Assembly (NCBI RefSeq): GCF_002950945.1 | Contig: NZ_CP012673.1 | Location: 9,066,501-9,130,500, forward strand | Direction of reading: 5' to 3' | Source of the DNA: Sorangium cellulosum | GTDB lineage: Bacteria > Myxococcota_A > Polyangia > Polyangiales > Polyangiaceae | Length of the DNA stretch: 64,000 bases | Position numbers and translations under genes: made by a program | Shown here: piece by piece, positions 27,219 through 36,669 of the stretch | Numbering within the stretch: position 1 is the first letter of the stretch | Layout of the letters: the number at the start of each line of letters is the position of its first letter | Notes under the pieces: model-generated | What the model saw: the letters and a program-made list of their open reading frames with translations, nothing else | Databases searched by the model: none | Told to the model about the DNA's origin: nothing

Positions 27219-28007
27219 ATGCCCACGGTCGCCGATCACTACGACACGCTGCTCGCCGAGTTTTACTCGAGGATGTTTGGAGATTACGGCGCCAAGGTCG
27301 CCGAGCAGCGCGCGCTGCTCGAGCGCCTCGGCCTGCGCCCGGAGGGCTCGTCCGGGGCGCTCGACCTCGGTTGTGGATCCGGCTTCCAGTCGATCGCGCT
27401 GGCCGAGCTCGGGTTCAAGGTGACGGCGGTGGACCTCTCCGAGCGGCTGCTCGGCGAGCTCGCCGCGCGCCGGGGGCAGCTCGCCATCGAGGTGGTGCGC
27501 GGCGATCTGCTCGATGTGATCGAACGGCCGGGCGAACGGCCGGGTCCGCTCGCCGAGCTCGCCGTGTGTATGGGCGACACGCTCCCTCACCTCGGCAGCA
27601 AGGCCGACGTCGAGCGCCTGTTCGCCGGCTGCGCCCGGCGGCTCACGCCCGGCGGGCGGTTCGCGCTCACGTTTCGCGACCTCACCCGCGAGCTCGAAGG
27701 GGTCGACCGGTTCATCCCCGTACACGACTCGGCAGACGTGATCATGACTTGTTTCCTCGAGTACGAACCGGAGACCGTGAAGGTGCACGATCTCGTGTAC
27801 ACGCGGGCACAGGACGACGGCCGGTGGAGGCTGTCCGCGAGCTTCTATCGCAAGCTGCGCCTCTCCCCCGAGTGGGTCTGTGAGCGGCTCGAAGCGGCCG
27901 GCTTCCGCGTCTCCCACCGCGAGGTCGCGCGCGGGCTCGTCACCGTGGTGGCGCGGCGCGAGACCGAGGTAGGCCGGGATACGAAGGCTGTTGAAGTCCA
28001 TGAATAG
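27219..28007 (+). CDS. Class I SAM-dependent methyltransferase
   Basis: 262 residues from ATG 27219, chosen because GGAGG lies ~8 nt upstream. Longer in-frame starts up to 26973 lack a site. Motif I is LDLGCGSGFQ, the second strand ends VTAVDLS, and the post-motif region is RLTPGGRFALTFRDL. The substrate is unknown; small-molecule methyltransferases of this shape are common. The next gene, a tiny ORF, starts 54 bp downstream. Confidence 0.88.
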   Translation: MPTVADHYDTLLAEFYSRMFGDYGAKVAEQRALLERLGLRPEGSSGALDLGCGSGFQSIALAELGFKVTAVDLSERLLGELAARRGQLAIEVVRGDLLDVIERPGERPGPLAELAVCMGDTLPHLGSKADVERLFAGCARRLTPGGRFALTFRDLTRELEGVDRFIPVHDSADVIMTCFLEYEPETVKVHDLVYTRAQDDGRWRLSASFYRKLRLSPEWVCERLEAAGFRVSHREVARGLVTVVARRETEVGRDTKAVEVHE

Positions 28008-28061
28008 GAGTTGATGGATCGGGCATGACAGCGTTACTTTGACTATGGGAGGATGAGACCC

Positions 28062-28295
28062 ATGTCCGATGCAGCGATGAAGACAGGCACGAAGGACGCC
28101 GGACAGACTGCGGTTGTCCGGACGTCGCGGGATGAGGTCCAGGATCTGCGGCGCGAACGGGACGAGGCGCGCCAGCTTCTGAGCACGCTCCTCGCGGGGC
28201 TCAAGCGGGCCTCGTTCCGGCACGGCACCTACATCGACGGGCTCGGCGCCGCGATGATCGCCGTGGATCGGTGGTCCAAGCCGCAGGGCCGGTAG
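28062..28295 (+). CDS. Small hypothetical protein
   Basis: 77 residues. ATG 28062 has GGGAGG 9 nt upstream, whereas the earlier ATG 28053 touches that site. The centre (DEVQDLRRERDEARQLLSTLLAGLKRA) predicts a charged helix or coiled coil, with a short C-terminal part (GTYIDGLGAAMIAVDRW). No known family. It probably sits in a transcript with the methyltransferase. Confidence 0.6.
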   Translation: MSDAAMKTGTKDAGQTAVVRTSRDEVQDLRRERDEARQLLSTLLAGLKRASFRHGTYIDGLGAAMIAVDRWSKPQGR

Positions 28296-28647
28296 AGGCG
28301 CTGTTCCCGGAGAGAGGCTCCGGAGCGCGAGCAGCGCTGTTCACGACGAACCCTCCACTCCAGTCCCCCGGAGGTCGATCCTCCCCGCAGGCGGGGAGCC
28401 AGCGCGTCGCGCGCCGGCGACCGGCGCTCCCCTCGACCGGCCGAGCCGAGGCGCCCGCGGGCCCGGGCCGCGCCCGCGGCGGGAGGTGGTCTCGCCGCGG
28501 ATCGCGGCGCGGCCCCGGCCTCTGCAGCGCCGCTCCGGCCCCACCGACGGGCCCGCCTCCGGGGCCCACGTGGGTCGAGGTCGTACCCTGGCGCCGGCCT
28601 CGCCTGTCGGCTAGGCGCGGAGGCTGGATCGGAGTAGGGTCCGGAGC
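28296..28647. other. Intergenic region upstream of ilvD
   Basis: 352 bp, uniformly GC-rich. No gene, attenuator peptide or riboswitch was seen. Confidence 0.5.
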
Positions 28648-30525
28648 ATGGCCGGATACCGTAGTCGTACATCCACCCAGGGTCGCAACATGGCAGGGGC
28701 GCGCGCGCTGTGGCGCGCCACCGGCATGAAGGACGCAGACTTCGAGAAGCCGATCATCGCGATCGCCAACAGCTTCACGCAGTTCGTCCCCGGGCACGTC
28801 CACCTCCACGACGTGGGGCAGCGGGCCAAGAAGGTCATCGACGCCGCCGGCGGGTGGGGGGTCGAGTTCAACACGATCGCGATCGACGACGGCATCGCGA
28901 TGGGCCACGCCGGGATGCTCTACTCGCTGCCGAGCCGCGAGCTCATCGCCGACAGCGTCGAGTACATGGTGAACGCGCACTGCGCGGACGCGCTGCTCTG
29001 CATCTCGAACTGCGACAAGATCACGCCCGGCATGCTGCTCGCGGCCATGCGGCTCAACATCCCGACCGTCTTCGTCTCCGGCGGGCCGATGGAGGCGGGC
29101 AAGATCGTCGGCACGCACGACCGCGACGGCAAGCCGCTCGTCCGGAAGCTCGACCTCATCGATCCGATGATCGCCGCGAGCGACGCCAAGGTGACCGACG
29201 CCGATCTCGCCGCGATGGAGCGGTCCGCGTGCCCGACCTGCGGGTCGTGCTCGGGCATGTTCACGGCCAACAGCATGAACTGCCTCAACGAGGCGCTCGG
29301 GCTGGCCCTGCCGGGCAACGGGACGCTGCTCGCGACGCACGCGAAGCGCTGGGATCTCTTCGAGCAGGCGGCGAAGCGCGCCGTCGAGCTCGCGCAGCGG
29401 CATTATGTCGAGGGGGACGCGTCGGTGCTGCCGCGGAGCATCGCGACCTTCGAGGCGTTCGAGAACGCGATGGCGCTCGACATCGCGATGGGGGGCTCGA
29501 CGAACACCGTGCTCCACATCCTGGCGATCGCGCGCGAGGCGCAGGTCGACTTCAAGATGTCGGACATCGACCGGATGTCGCGCCGGGTGCCCAACATCTG
29601 CAAGGTGGCCCCGTCGTCGAGCTACCACGTCGAGGACGTGCACCGCGCGGGCGGCGTGCTGACGATCCTCGGCGAGCTCGACCGCGCGGGCCTCATCCAC
29701 CGGGAGGTCGGCACCGTGCACACGCGCACCCTGGGCGAGGCGATCGACACGAACGACCTCCGGCGCCCCACGGCCGCGGAGGCCGCGAAGAGGCGCGCGC
29801 TCGCCGCGCCGGGCGGCGTGGCGACGACGGTGGCGTTCTCGCAGGACAAGTACTTCGCCGACACCGACGACGACGCCGAGAAGGGCTGCATCCGCGACGT
29901 CGCGCACGCGTACAGCCAGGACGGCGGCCTCGCCGTGCTCTACGGCAACCTCGCGAAGGACGGCTGCATCGTGAAGACCGCGGGCGTCGACGAGGAGATC
30001 TGGAAGTTCGAGGGCCCGGCGCGGGTGTTCCACTCGCAGGAGGCGGCGTGCGACGCGATCTGGGGCGACCAGGTCCGCTCGGGCGACGTGGTCGTCATCG
30101 TCTACGAGGGCCCGAAGGGCGGGCCCGGCATGCAGGAGATGCTCTATCCGACGTCGTTCCTGAAGGGGAAGGGGCTCGGCAAGGCGTGCGCCCTCATCAC
30201 CGACGGCCGGTTCAGCGGCGGGACGTCGGGCCTGAGCATCGGGCACGTCTCGCCCGAGGCGGCCGAGGGCGGCGCCATCGGGCTCGTCGAGGAGGGCGAC
30301 CGGATCCGGATCGACATCCCCGCGCGCAGCGTCGAGCTGCTCGTCAGCGACGCGGAGCTCGAGCGCCGCCGCCGCGCGGCCGAGGCCCGCGGCCCGGACG
30401 CGTTCAAGCCGAACCGCGACCGGAAGGTCTCCGCCGCCCTGCGGGCCTACGCGCTCATGGCCACGAGCGCCGCCAACGGCGCCGTCCGCGACGTCGGCCA
30501 GATCGAGCCGAATCGGCGCAAGTAA
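28648..30525 (+). CDS. ilvD: Dihydroxy-acid dehydratase
   Basis: Dehydrates 2,3-dihydroxy-isovalerate and -methylvalerate in valine, isoleucine and pantothenate synthesis; a cytoplasmic Fe-S enzyme. The 625-residue length matches the long bacterial IlvD form. Visible signatures are the N-terminal GRNMAGARALWRATG, ISNCDKITPGMLLAAMRLNIP with its cluster cysteine, CPTCGSCSGMFTANSMNC, GGSTNTVLHILAIAREA, and GPKGGPGMQEML and TDGRFSGGTSG near the C-terminus. It stands alone, not in an ilv cluster. Confidence 0.98.
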   Translation: MAGYRSRTSTQGRNMAGARALWRATGMKDADFEKPIIAIANSFTQFVPGHVHLHDVGQRAKKVIDAAGGWGVEFNTIAIDDGIAMGHAGMLYSLPSRELIADSVEYMVNAHCADALLCISNCDKITPGMLLAAMRLNIPTVFVSGGPMEAGKIVGTHDRDGKPLVRKLDLIDPMIAASDAKVTDADLAAMERSACPTCGSCSGMFTANSMNCLNEALGLALPGNGTLLATHAKRWDLFEQAAKRAVELAQRHYVEGDASVLPRSIATFEAFENAMALDIAMGGSTNTVLHILAIAREAQVDFKMSDIDRMSRRVPNICKVAPSSSYHVEDVHRAGGVLTILGELDRAGLIHREVGTVHTRTLGEAIDTNDLRRPTAAEAAKRRALAAPGGVATTVAFSQDKYFADTDDDAEKGCIRDVAHAYSQDGGLAVLYGNLAKDGCIVKTAGVDEEIWKFEGPARVFHSQEAACDAIWGDQVRSGDVVVIVYEGPKGGPGMQEMLYPTSFLKGKGLGKACALITDGRFSGGTSGLSIGHVSPEAAEGGAIGLVEEGDRIRIDIPARSVELLVSDAELERRRRAAEARGPDAFKPNRDRKVSAALRAYALMATSAANGAVRDVGQIEPNRRK

Positions 30526-30542
30526 CGGACGTTGGGCGACCT

Positions 30543-30563
30543 CGGGTGACATCGAGTCACCCG
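30543..30563 (+). terminator. Hairpin after ilvD
   Basis: CGGGTGAC-ATCGA-GTCACCCG forms a perfect 8-bp stem with a 5-nt loop, 17 nt after the stop; two further outer pairs are possible. A weak T run (TCGTTG) follows. Confidence 0.65.
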
Positions 30564-30730
30564 GGTCGTTGAATCCAGCCAAGACACCCCTACACACGCA
30601 TACGCCGAGGCCGGGTTTCCGGGCGCGGCGGCCGCCCGGACCGTCGCGGGCCGCGCGCCCGCCGCGATTGCCCCGGATGCCCGATCGTCTCGCGACCACT
30701 CGATGAGATCGGTAGCGTAAAGTGAAGCAC

Positions 30731-32038
30731 ATGAAGAAATTTGTGCTCATCACGGCGCTCTCTCTCCTGACGGGGTGCTCTCCGAAGGATCGCGACTTCG
30801 GCAACGGCGACGTCGCGGGCAGCGGAAGCGCCTCCAGCGGCGGTGGTGGGGGCGGCAGCAACAGCAGCAGCAGCAGCCAGGGTAGCGGCGGCGACGGCGG
30901 CAGCGGCGGGTCCGGGGGCTGTGTCGATGCGGTCAGCGACTGCCCGCCGCCGCGGGGCGCGTGCGTGGAGGCGGTGTGCAGGGAAGGCAGGTGTGAAGAG
31001 CTGCCGCTGCAGGAGGGGACGCCGTGCCGGGAGAGCGGAAGCGCGGCGTGTGACGCGGCCGGGGTCTGCGTCGAGTGCGCCGGCGGGACGACGTGCGGCA
31101 TGTGCCCCGCGCCGGGCTGCCCGACGACGTGCGGCTCGGCGGACGAGGCGGCCACGCCTCGGAGCTGCGCGCCTGGCGCCCCGAGCGATTGCGGGTCCGG
31201 CGAGGGGAGCTGCTGCGACAACCGGCTGGTCCGCTGCGGCAACTACCTGAGGAGCTACGATGGCGTCGCGTACAACAACACGTCGCACCCTGCGGCCGTC
31301 AGCGATTTCCGGCTGGACCGGTACGAGATCACGGTGGGGCGATTCCGGGAGTTCGTGAACGCCGGGCGAGGCGTACAGGCGAACCCGCCCATGGTGGGTG
31401 TCGGCGCGCACCCCCGGGTCTCCGGCACCGGGTGGCACCTCAACTGGAACGAGAACCTCGCGGACACCACGGCCGCGCTGAAGGCGGCGCTCCGCTGCGA
31501 TCCGCACGGCATCTCGACGTGGACTGACGAGCCTGGCCCGAACGAGGCGCTGCCGATCAACTGCATCACATGGTACGAGGCGTTCGCGTTCTGCGCGTGG
31601 GACGGCGGCAGGCTGCCGTCGCAGGCCGAGTGGAACTACACGGCGGCCGGAGGCGACGAGCAGCGAGAGTACCCGTGGGGGTCCGGGATCGACGGCGCGC
31701 GCGCCGTGTACGACTGCACCGGGGATGGGAGCGTCGCCGACGACTGCACCCTCGGCGACATCCTGCCCGTCGGGTCGAGGCCGCTCGGGAACGGCCGGTG
31801 GGGCCATTCGGATCTGGCCGGCAACGTGTGGGAGTGGATTATGGATTGGTGGAGCGAGGAGCTCTCCTTGCCGTGCCTCGACTGCGTGTTCACCGACCCC
31901 GACCCCGAATCGGAGCGGGTCACCCTCGGCGGGAGCTTCCGCGCGCCCGAGCGCGATCTGCGCGCAGCCCTCCGCGACAAGAGCACTCCCATGGACCGCG
32001 TCAACAATATCGGGGCCCGGTGCGCGAGGGACCCTTGA
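30731..32038 (+). CDS. FGE/SUMF1-domain lipoprotein
   Basis: 435 residues from ATG 30731 (GTG 30722 is possible). The classic lipobox LLTGC puts the lipidated Cys at 16. A Gly/Ser-rich spacer and a Cys-dense region (~65-165) precede a formylglycine-generating-enzyme-like domain (~175-435). That domain shows the family marks FRLDRYEITVGRFREFV, PINCITWYEAFAFCAWDGGRLPSQAEW, GNVWEW and GGSFRAPERDLR. True FGE activity needs an active-site Cys pair, which is not confirmed here. No sulfatase gene is nearby, so a binding or structural role on the surface is equally possible. This is a frequent lipoprotein type in Sorangium-like genomes. Confidence 0.88.
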   Translation: MKKFVLITALSLLTGCSPKDRDFGNGDVAGSGSASSGGGGGGSNSSSSSQGSGGDGGSGGSGGCVDAVSDCPPPRGACVEAVCREGRCEELPLQEGTPCRESGSAACDAAGVCVECAGGTTCGMCPAPGCPTTCGSADEAATPRSCAPGAPSDCGSGEGSCCDNRLVRCGNYLRSYDGVAYNNTSHPAAVSDFRLDRYEITVGRFREFVNAGRGVQANPPMVGVGAHPRVSGTGWHLNWNENLADTTAALKAALRCDPHGISTWTDEPGPNEALPINCITWYEAFAFCAWDGGRLPSQAEWNYTAAGGDEQREYPWGSGIDGARAVYDCTGDGSVADDCTLGDILPVGSRPLGNGRWGHSDLAGNVWEWIMDWWSEELSLPCLDCVFTDPDPESERVTLGGSFRAPERDLRAALRDKSTPMDRVNNIGARCARDP

Positions 32039-32221
32039 GGGACACACACGCGTGACGTACGGTGACCGCACGCGTCGAACAGCGGCGCACGTCGCGCCGA
32101 GCGCCGCGCGCGCCTGGCAGCGAGCAGGTGCGGGCGGCCGCGCGCCTCCGTGCCGGTCAAACGGGCGGCCGGGCGCGATGCGTGACGATCGCGGCGCGGG
32201 CCGCGCGCGCTCGACGCCAAG

Positions 32222-33220
32222 GTGCCTCGTGCTAGAAGCGCGAAGGTGCAGCCTCCTCACGATCGAGCGCAGCAGGTCACCGTCGTGGGCGCAGGGGTGA
32301 TCGGGTTGACCACGGCGGTCGTGCTCCAGCGCGCCGGCCACCACGTGCAGGTGATCGCGGCGGCCCGCGGCGAGGGCACGACCTCGGCGGTCGCGGCCGC
32401 GCTCTGGTATCCATTCCAGGCGAACCCGCCCGACCGCGTGAATGCGTGGTCGCGGAGCAGCCTTGATGAGCTCACACGCATCGCCCGGGAGCACCCGGAG
32501 GCCGGCGTGGATGTCCTGACCTGTCGCGAGGCCGCGGTCGACCCGGCGCTGCCCTGGTGGGCACCGAGCGCCCCGGACCTCTCGCTCGAGCCCACGCCGC
32601 ACCCGCTCGGCGCGCCGTACAGCTTCCGGTTCACGGCGCCGCGCATCGAGCCGGCGCTGTACCTCCCGTGGCTGGATGCGCAGCTCGCGAGTCCGGTGCG
32701 CGTCGAGCGTGTGGTCTCCCTCGACGCGGTCGAGGGAGACGTCGTCGTGAACTGCACCGGGCTCGGGGCGCGCGCGCTCACCGGCGACGCGGAGCTCGTC
32801 GGCGTCTACGGCCAGGTCGCCATCACCGAGCCAGGCGATATCTCCCTAGATGTCGCATTGGGTGATGAAAGGAACGAATCTGCGCTCGTTTACATCATCC
32901 CACGGCGTCGCGAGATCGTTATCGGCGGCTGCGCTGTTCCCTCCCCCGACGACCGCCCGCTGACGCCCGATCCCGAGCGCACTGACGCAATGCTCCAGCG
33001 CGTGCGCGCAGCCGGGCTCAACCCAGGCAACCTGCTCCGCTCGCGCGCTGGACTGCGTCCCTACCGGAGCGCGGTGCGGCTCGAGCGCGAAGGCCGCGTC
33101 ATTCACAATTACGGCCACGGTGGTGCAGGGTACACGCTGGCGTGGGGCTGTGCGGCAGAGGTAAGCGAGCTCATGAGGGCTGCCCCGCGGGACGGCGGCG
33201 GGGCGACGCACCGCACCTAG
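32222..33220 (+). CDS. FAD-dependent D-amino-acid-oxidase-like protein
   Basis: 332 residues from GTG 32222 (GTG 32246 is an alternative; neither has a clear ribosome site). An N-terminal FAD-binding fold VVGAGVIGLTTAVVLQRAG is followed by the DAO marker AAALWYP. The C-terminus is the family signature NYGHGGAGYTLAWGCA. The expected reaction is oxidative deamination of a D-amino acid with peroxide release; the substrate range cannot be read. It stands alone. Confidence 0.88.
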   Translation: MPRARSAKVQPPHDRAQQVTVVGAGVIGLTTAVVLQRAGHHVQVIAAARGEGTTSAVAAALWYPFQANPPDRVNAWSRSSLDELTRIAREHPEAGVDVLTCREAAVDPALPWWAPSAPDLSLEPTPHPLGAPYSFRFTAPRIEPALYLPWLDAQLASPVRVERVVSLDAVEGDVVVNCTGLGARALTGDAELVGVYGQVAITEPGDISLDVALGDERNESALVYIIPRRREIVIGGCAVPSPDDRPLTPDPERTDAMLQRVRAAGLNPGNLLRSRAGLRPYRSAVRLEREGRVIHNYGHGGAGYTLAWGCAAEVSELMRAAPRDGGGATHRT

Positions 33221-33821
33221 GTCGTCGGTCGCGCCAGCACTGTTTCGACGCGCCCCATGTCTCTACCGTACTCATCGGTGGGCCGGTTCACGAAGGACTG
33301 CACCTCGCAGCCTACGGGCGCTCGGTGCCAGACAAGAAACAAACGGCGCTCGGCCCGGGTTGCCGCTGGAATCCAGCGCAACGTCGTCCTATGGCGGGGC
33401 GCGTGGACGTGCGTGACCCGGCTGGACGCGTGGCTGGACGTCTGGACGTCTGGACGTCTGGACGCCGGCGCGCCTGGGCGCTGGGACGGCAAGATCGAGA
33501 GGATCGAGCCGGAAACCTAGCGCATTGCTCCGAAAGCTCGTTGTGCTCGTGTTGCGAGGCTGCTAGATTGGAATCGTGCTCGTCTTCGAGCAACTCCCGT
33601 TGTTTCTCGGGATGGAAACGCCCTCGGCGCCCCCCTGTTCAATCATGGGCATGGCCGTGGGGGAGCGCGCGCTGGAGATCGCTGGAACCTGACGGCCTCT
33701 CGCTGCGGTCCCCGAGGAGCGTGATCCCGAGGTGGTCGAACGTTCGCTTGCGCTTGATCCGGCGACCATCGTCCGCTCGCAAAATGAAGACCCGACGCTT
33801 CCCCTGGGAGTCTTGAACGCC
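33221..33821. other. Intergenic region with octamer repeat
   Basis: About 600 bp without a supported gene. TGGACGTC occurs three times perfectly plus one variant (33435-33466). No clear promoter for the downstream desaturase could be assigned. Confidence 0.55.
33435..33466. repeat. TGGACGTC octamer, 3 perfect copies plus variant
   Basis: Head-to-tail copies at 33435, 33443 and 33451, then TGGACGCC at 33459. The unit again contains GACG. Confidence 0.9.
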
Positions 33822-34883
33822 ATGAACTACGACGAGAATCGACTCAGTCGTCCGACGGGAAGGCCTGCGGCCTGGAGTGCCACGATGACCAACGACGAGA
33901 GTCGCCCTGGTCGCCCTTCAGGGCGGCCCGCAGGGCGATCGTCGGGGAGACCGTCGCTCTGGAGCGTCCTCCCGCTCGACAGCGGGCTGCTGCAGACGCG
34001 GCCGATCGAGTGGCCCACGGTGGCGCTCTTCGGGGCGTCGTACACGCTCTGGGCGGCGGCGGTCGCCGCGGGCCTCACGGGCTGGGTCTCGCCCGTGACG
34101 GCCGTGATCGCGGCGGCGGTGGCCGCGTACGCCGTGTTCACGCCGATGCACGAGGCGGGGCACCGGTCGCTCGCGCGCTCCGCGCTGCTCAACGGCGTGA
34201 TCGGGCGGCTGTCCGGGGTGCTGCTGATGGCGCCGTTCCTCGCGGTGCGCCACTTCCACGTCGAGCATCACAAGCACACGAACGAGGCGGACCAGGACCC
34301 CGACCACTGGAGCGGGCGCGGCCCGTGGTGGCTCCTGCCGCTCCGGTGGGCGACACAGGACCTCTACTATTACTATCTATTTTTGCGCTCCTACCGCGCG
34401 CAGAAGCGCGGCGAGCGGATCGAGACGGTCGCGACGATGGCGGTCTTCCTCGGGCTCGTGGCGCTGGCCTTCGGGCTCGGGTACGGCGAGGTCGTGTTGC
34501 TCTACTGGATCGCGCCGGCACGGGTGGCGATCTTCTTCCTCGCGTTCGCGTTCGACTACCTGCCTCACTATCCCCACGGCGTCACGGCCGCGCAGGACCG
34601 GTACCGCGCGACGCGCGCGGTCGACAGCGCGATCTTCAACGTGCTGCTCTTCGGGCAGAACTATCACCTGATCCACCACCTCTACCCGGCCGTGCCGTTC
34701 TACCGCTACCGGGCCGTGTGGAAGTACCAGCGCGAGGAGCTGCTCAAGCTCGGGGCGACGGGCTTCGCCTCGCCGCAGGAGCTGCTCAAGCTCGGGGCGG
34801 CGAGCCTCGCCGCGCCGAGGGCGCCCACGCTCCACGCCGCCTCCGCGGTGCAGGCGGCGCCCGAGCTCGACCCCCTCGCCTGA
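33822..34883 (+). CDS. Membrane fatty acid desaturase / hydroxylase family
   Basis: 353 residues; start ATG 33822 chosen tentatively (GGGAG 11 nt upstream). The first ~45 residues are an Arg/Pro-rich extension with a duplicated SRPxGRP theme. Hydrophobic segments then alternate with the three histidine boxes of di-iron membrane desaturases: HEAGH, HFHVEHHKH and HLIHH. Spacing fits the FA_desaturase superfamily, which includes acyl-lipid desaturases and carotenoid hydroxylases or ketolases; the substrate is unresolved. It converges on 34930-35451 with a 46-bp gap. Confidence 0.9.
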   Translation: MNYDENRLSRPTGRPAAWSATMTNDESRPGRPSGRPAGRSSGRPSLWSVLPLDSGLLQTRPIEWPTVALFGASYTLWAAAVAAGLTGWVSPVTAVIAAAVAAYAVFTPMHEAGHRSLARSALLNGVIGRLSGVLLMAPFLAVRHFHVEHHKHTNEADQDPDHWSGRGPWWLLPLRWATQDLYYYYLFLRSYRAQKRGERIETVATMAVFLGLVALAFGLGYGEVVLLYWIAPARVAIFFLAFAFDYLPHYPHGVTAAQDRYRATRAVDSAIFNVLLFGQNYHLIHHLYPAVPFYRYRAVWKYQREELLKLGATGFASPQELLKLGAASLAAPRAPTLHAASAVQAAPELDPLA

Positions 34884-34929
34884 GCAGCGCCGCGCGGCGG
34901 CCCCGTCCTCCTCGACGCGCGCGTCGGCC

Positions 34930-35451
34930 TCACAGGCGCGCGCGACGGCGGCCGCGGAGCGCTCGCGGCGGCAGCAGAGCCTCGCGCAGGATCAGCGCCT
35001 CGGTCACGTCGCGGCGGGTCAGCGCGGCGCCGAGCACGGCCTTGCCCGGGGCGAACGCGTCGGCGCGCCGCTCGCTCGTGCCGACCGCCGGGATGGCCGC
35101 GCGCGCGTTCGCCAGGATCGCGATCGCCTGCTGCTCGTGGTGCACCGCCTGGCCGAGCGCGGCCGCGCCCCGCTCGAGCTCGTCCAGCCTGAAGAGCGCC
35201 TCCTGCCGCCGCTCGTCCTCGAGCGCGCGCGGGGCGCCGAACGCCGCCGCGCGCGCAGGCGCCTCCTCCCGCGGCGGCGCGCGCTCGTCGGACGACGCGC
35301 GCTCGTCGGACGACGCGCGCTCCCGGGTGGCGGCGCGCTCGGACCACGCCCGGGCGAGCGTGTCGCCCTTCCAGCCCATCGCCTTCGCGATCTGGACGAT
35401 CAGCCAGAGCGCCGCGAAGACGAGGCCGAGGTAGGTCTCGAGGTCATCCAT
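34930..35451 (-). CDS. Small membrane-anchored protein at end of floA operon
   Basis: 173 residues from ATG 35451, where the plausible N-terminus MDDLETYLGLVFAALWLIVQIAK begins. It has one N-terminal membrane helix, then a charged Arg/Glu/Ala-rich linker with a perfect ASSDER repeat, and a helical C-terminus. It overlaps the short frame at 35400-35627 by 52 bp. No family is recognised; position suggests an accessory of the NfeD/FloA membrane system. Confidence 0.65.
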   Translation of the reverse strand: MDDLETYLGLVFAALWLIVQIAKAMGWKGDTLARAWSERAATRERASSDERASSDERAPPREEAPARAAAFGAPRALEDERRQEALFRLDELERGAAALGQAVHHEQQAIAILANARAAIPAVGTSERRADAFAPGKAVLGAALTRRDVTEALILREALLPPRALRGRRRARL

Positions 35452-35627
35452 GGCGCCCGTCCGTCGTCGGTCGCGGGCGGCTCCCCGGCCACGCCGCCGC
35501 CGGGCAGCAGCCGCGGCGACAGCGCCCGCGGCGGGCCGAGCACCTCGGCCAGCACGAAGCGCCGCACGAGCGCCTCGCGGCGGCCCAGCCACGCCCAGCG
35601 CGGGCCCTCTCCGCCTCGCGGCGGCAC
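35400..35627 (-). CDS. Possible small gene between floA and the anchored protein
   Basis: 75 residues from a GTG placed one base after the floA stop (TGAGGTG). The first half (WAWLGRREALVRRFVLAEVLGPPRALSP) looks protein-like. The second half overlaps the next gene in another frame and is low-complexity. Coupling to floA is plausible, but it may be spurious. Confidence 0.35.
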   Translation of the reverse strand: MPPRGGEGPRWAWLGRREALVRRFVLAEVLGPPRALSPRLLPGGGVAGEPPATDDGRAPWMTSRPTSASSSRRSG

Positions 35628-35628
35628 C

Positions 35629-36621
35629 TCACGACTCCCCGACGGGGTCGGGCTTGGCCCCCGTGGTGCCGGCGATGCCCTGGCGCATCTCGGTGTCGGC
35701 GATGACGTTGCGCATGTTGTAATAGTCCATGACGCCGAGCTTGCCCGTGCGGAGCGCCTCCGCGACGGCGAGCGGGATCATCGACTCCGCCTCGACGAGC
35801 TTCGCCCGCATCTCCTGCGTCTTCGCCTTCATCTCCTGCTCCTGCGCGACCGCGAGCGCGCGCCGCGACTCCGCCCTCGCCTGCGCGACCTGCTTGTCCG
35901 CCTCGGCCTGCTCCGTCTGGAGCTTCGCGCCGATGTTGGAGCCGACGTCGACGTCGGCGATGTCGATCGAGAGGATCTCGAACGCCGTCCCCGCGTCGAG
36001 GCCCTTCTTGAGCACGTTCTTCGAGATGGTGTCGGGGTTCTCGAGGACGTGTTTGTAATCGTCGGCCGAGCCGATGGTCGAGACCACGCCCTCGCCGACG
36101 CGCGCGAGCACCGTCTGCTCGCCCGCGCCGCCGACGAGGCGCTCGATGTTGGCGCGCACGGTCACGCGCGCGATCGCGAGGAGCTGGATGCCGTCCTTGG
36201 CCACCGCCGAGACCTTCGGGGTCTCGATGACGCGCGGGTTCACGGACATCGCCACCGCCTCGAGCACGTTGCGGCCGGCCAGGTCGATCGCGGCGGCGCG
36301 CGAGAAGTCGAGCTCCATCCCCGCCTTGTCCGCCGAGATGAGCGCGTTGACGACCGCCTCCACCCGCCCGCGGGCCAGGTAGTGCGCCTCGAGCATGTCG
36401 ACCGTCACCCCGTCGAGCCCGGCCTTCACGGCGCTGATCCGCGCGTTGACGATCTGGTCCGGCGGGACGCGGCGGAGGCGCATCGCGATGAGCGTGAGCA
36501 TCGAGACCCCGGCGCCCGACGCCTGCGCGGCGATCCACAGCCGGAGCGGCACCATGTACAGGATCGCGATGACGGCGACGAGCACGAGCCCGCCGAGCAC
36601 GATGACCGAAACGATGTCCAT
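35629..36621 (-). CDS. floA: Flotillin-like membrane scaffold protein FloA
   Basis: 330 residues, with GAGAGAGGGG upstream. FloA (YqfA) organises functional membrane microdomains. It has an N-terminal hydrophobic hairpin (VSVIVLGGLVLVAVIAILYMV), then RLRRVPPDQIVNARISAVKAGL, the SPFH-type core (VTVRANIERLVGGAGEQTVLARVGEG), and a long Glu/Ala/Arg coiled coil (~215-290). The end is GVMDYYNMRNVIADTEMR. It follows two NfeD genes, the standard partner family. Confidence 0.95.
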   Translation of the reverse strand: MDIVSVIVLGGLVLVAVIAILYMVPLRLWIAAQASGAGVSMLTLIAMRLRRVPPDQIVNARISAVKAGLDGVTVDMLEAHYLARGRVEAVVNALISADKAGMELDFSRAAAIDLAGRNVLEAVAMSVNPRVIETPKVSAVAKDGIQLLAIARVTVRANIERLVGGAGEQTVLARVGEGVVSTIGSADDYKHVLENPDTISKNVLKKGLDAGTAFEILSIDIADVDVGSNIGAKLQTEQAEADKQVAQARAESRRALAVAQEQEMKAKTQEMRAKLVEAESMIPLAVAEALRTGKLGVMDYYNMRNVIADTEMRQGIAGTTGAKPDPVGES

Positions 36622-36669
36622 ATCCCCTCTCTCAAGGCCCCTGCGCGCAATGCACCGCCCGCGTCGCCG

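Noticed and set aside
28201..31242. 1013-codon antisense frame spanning ilvD and part of the FGE-like gene
   Set aside because: Covers two well-supported genes on the opposite strand; no recognisable content.
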